From: Faecalibacterium sp. An122
GTDB taxonomy: Bacteria > Bacillota > Clostridia > Oscillospirales > Ruminococcaceae
Direction: 5' to 3'
Assembly (NCBI RefSeq): GCF_002160895.1
Contig: NZ_NFLL01000001.1
Span: 248,001 to 312,000 of the forward strand
DNA length: 64,000 nt
In this document: positions 63,820-64,000 of the stretch, piece by piece
How positions within the stretch are numbered: position 1 is the stretch's first letter
Layout of the letters: the number at the start of each line of letters is the position of its first letter
Notes under the pieces: model-generated
The model's input: the letters and a program-made list of their open reading frames with translations, nothing else
Database searches by the model: none
Told to the model about the DNA's origin: nothing
Program-made: the position numbers and the translations under genes

Positions 63820-64000
63820 AGCAGGGTCCTCCCAACAGACGGTTTGCGCCGCATCCGCCGCAGGCGCGGTTGCAGGGCGGGGTGGTCTGGGCAGCCAGTG
63901 CCCGCTTGTACTCCCGCACCAGGTATTCGTGGGTGATGCCGTAATCCATATGGGACCAGGGGGTCACCTCGTCCAGGCCGATGGCCCGGTTGCAGTAGAA
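63794..64000 (-). CDS. Radical SAM protein of the DUF2344-linked type, C-terminal part only
   Basis: Frame open to the right window edge; 68 codons are visible. The end reads MDYGITHEYLVREYKRA and then a cysteine-rich tail CNRACGGCGANRL, the typical finish of TIGR03960 family radical SAM proteins that accompany DUF2344. The radical SAM CxxxCxxC motif itself lies outside the window. The stop falls inside the next gene (26-base overlap), so the two are coupled. Confidence 0.8.
   Translation of the reverse strand, partial: FYCNRAIGLDEVTPWSHMDYGITHEYLVREYKRALAAQTTPPCNRACGGCGANRLLGGPCFDYSSDLV

Overview
The window reads as chromosomal DNA of a GC-rich, low-redundancy Firmicute of the class Clostridia, most like the gut Ruminococcaceae/Oscillospiraceae lineage (Faecalibacterium, Subdoligranulum, Gemmiger type). 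This is an inference from gene content and order: a complete spoIIIA operon, spoIVB, a GerA-type receptor pair, a yajC / TIGR04086 / tgt / queA neighbourhood, the nusB-xseA-xseB-ispA-dxs-tlyA-nadK-argR-recN cluster, fused secDF, a tyrS T-box, and frequent AAGGAGG ribosome binding sites with GTG and TTG starts. No rRNA, tRNA, CRISPR array, insertion sequence or prophage was seen.

Layout. 1-2026: 3' part of mutS2 and then a cell-wall amidase. 2984-3696: a strong promoter and a roughly 360-nt highly structured transcript with its own terminator, in front of a six-gene polyamine operon (3697-10489): arginine decarboxylase, spermidine-synthase-like protein, carboxyspermidine dehydrogenase, carboxyspermidine decarboxylase, agmatine deiminase, N-carbamoylputrescine amidase. 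10490-14250: a small accessory-looking stretch (loxP/dif-like palindrome, SRPBCC protein, zinc ribbon, DUF3795 protein, YhfC-type membrane protease with a strong promoter and triple operator-like repeat, tyrosine recombinase). 14296-21231: HAM1-like pyrophosphatase, radA, two membrane proteins, yajC, tgt, an acetyltransferase, queA. 21409-26864: lysine/diaminopimelate block asd-dapA-dapB, then CapA-like phosphatase, a stand-alone ACT-domain protein, and a free EIIA-Glc domain protein. 27106-30989: tyrS with T-box, recN and argR, the last two belonging to the long leftward operon 30501-39512.

39834-44654 holds all eight spoIIIA genes in the usual order, preceded by spoIVB and a GerAB-like/GerAA-like pair (44812-48405) whose genes are translationally coupled. 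A DUF421/DUF4363 pair is divergent (48474-49554). 49647-64000 is leftward housekeeping: nrdR, secDF, an aminotransferase, clpX, clpP, tig, a phosphoesterase, thrC, yraN, rnhB, rbgA, lepB, rplS, and the DUF2344/radical SAM pair at the right edge.

How the genes connect. Asd makes aspartate semialdehyde, which feeds DapA/DapB (lysine, cell wall), threonine (ThrC), and also the carboxyspermidine dehydrogenase of the polyamine operon. The polyamine operon can in principle run arginine to agmatine to N-carbamoylputrescine to putrescine to carboxyspermidine to spermidine without S-adenosylmethionine decarboxylase; the extra speE-like gene is therefore the puzzle of that operon. SecDF and YajC belong to the same translocation machinery, and ClpX/ClpP/Tig to protein quality control. 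The best leads for something undescribed are the structured RNA upstream of the polyamine operon, the role of the speE-like gene, the loxP/dif-like palindrome near the recombinase, and the stand-alone aspartokinase-type ACT protein.
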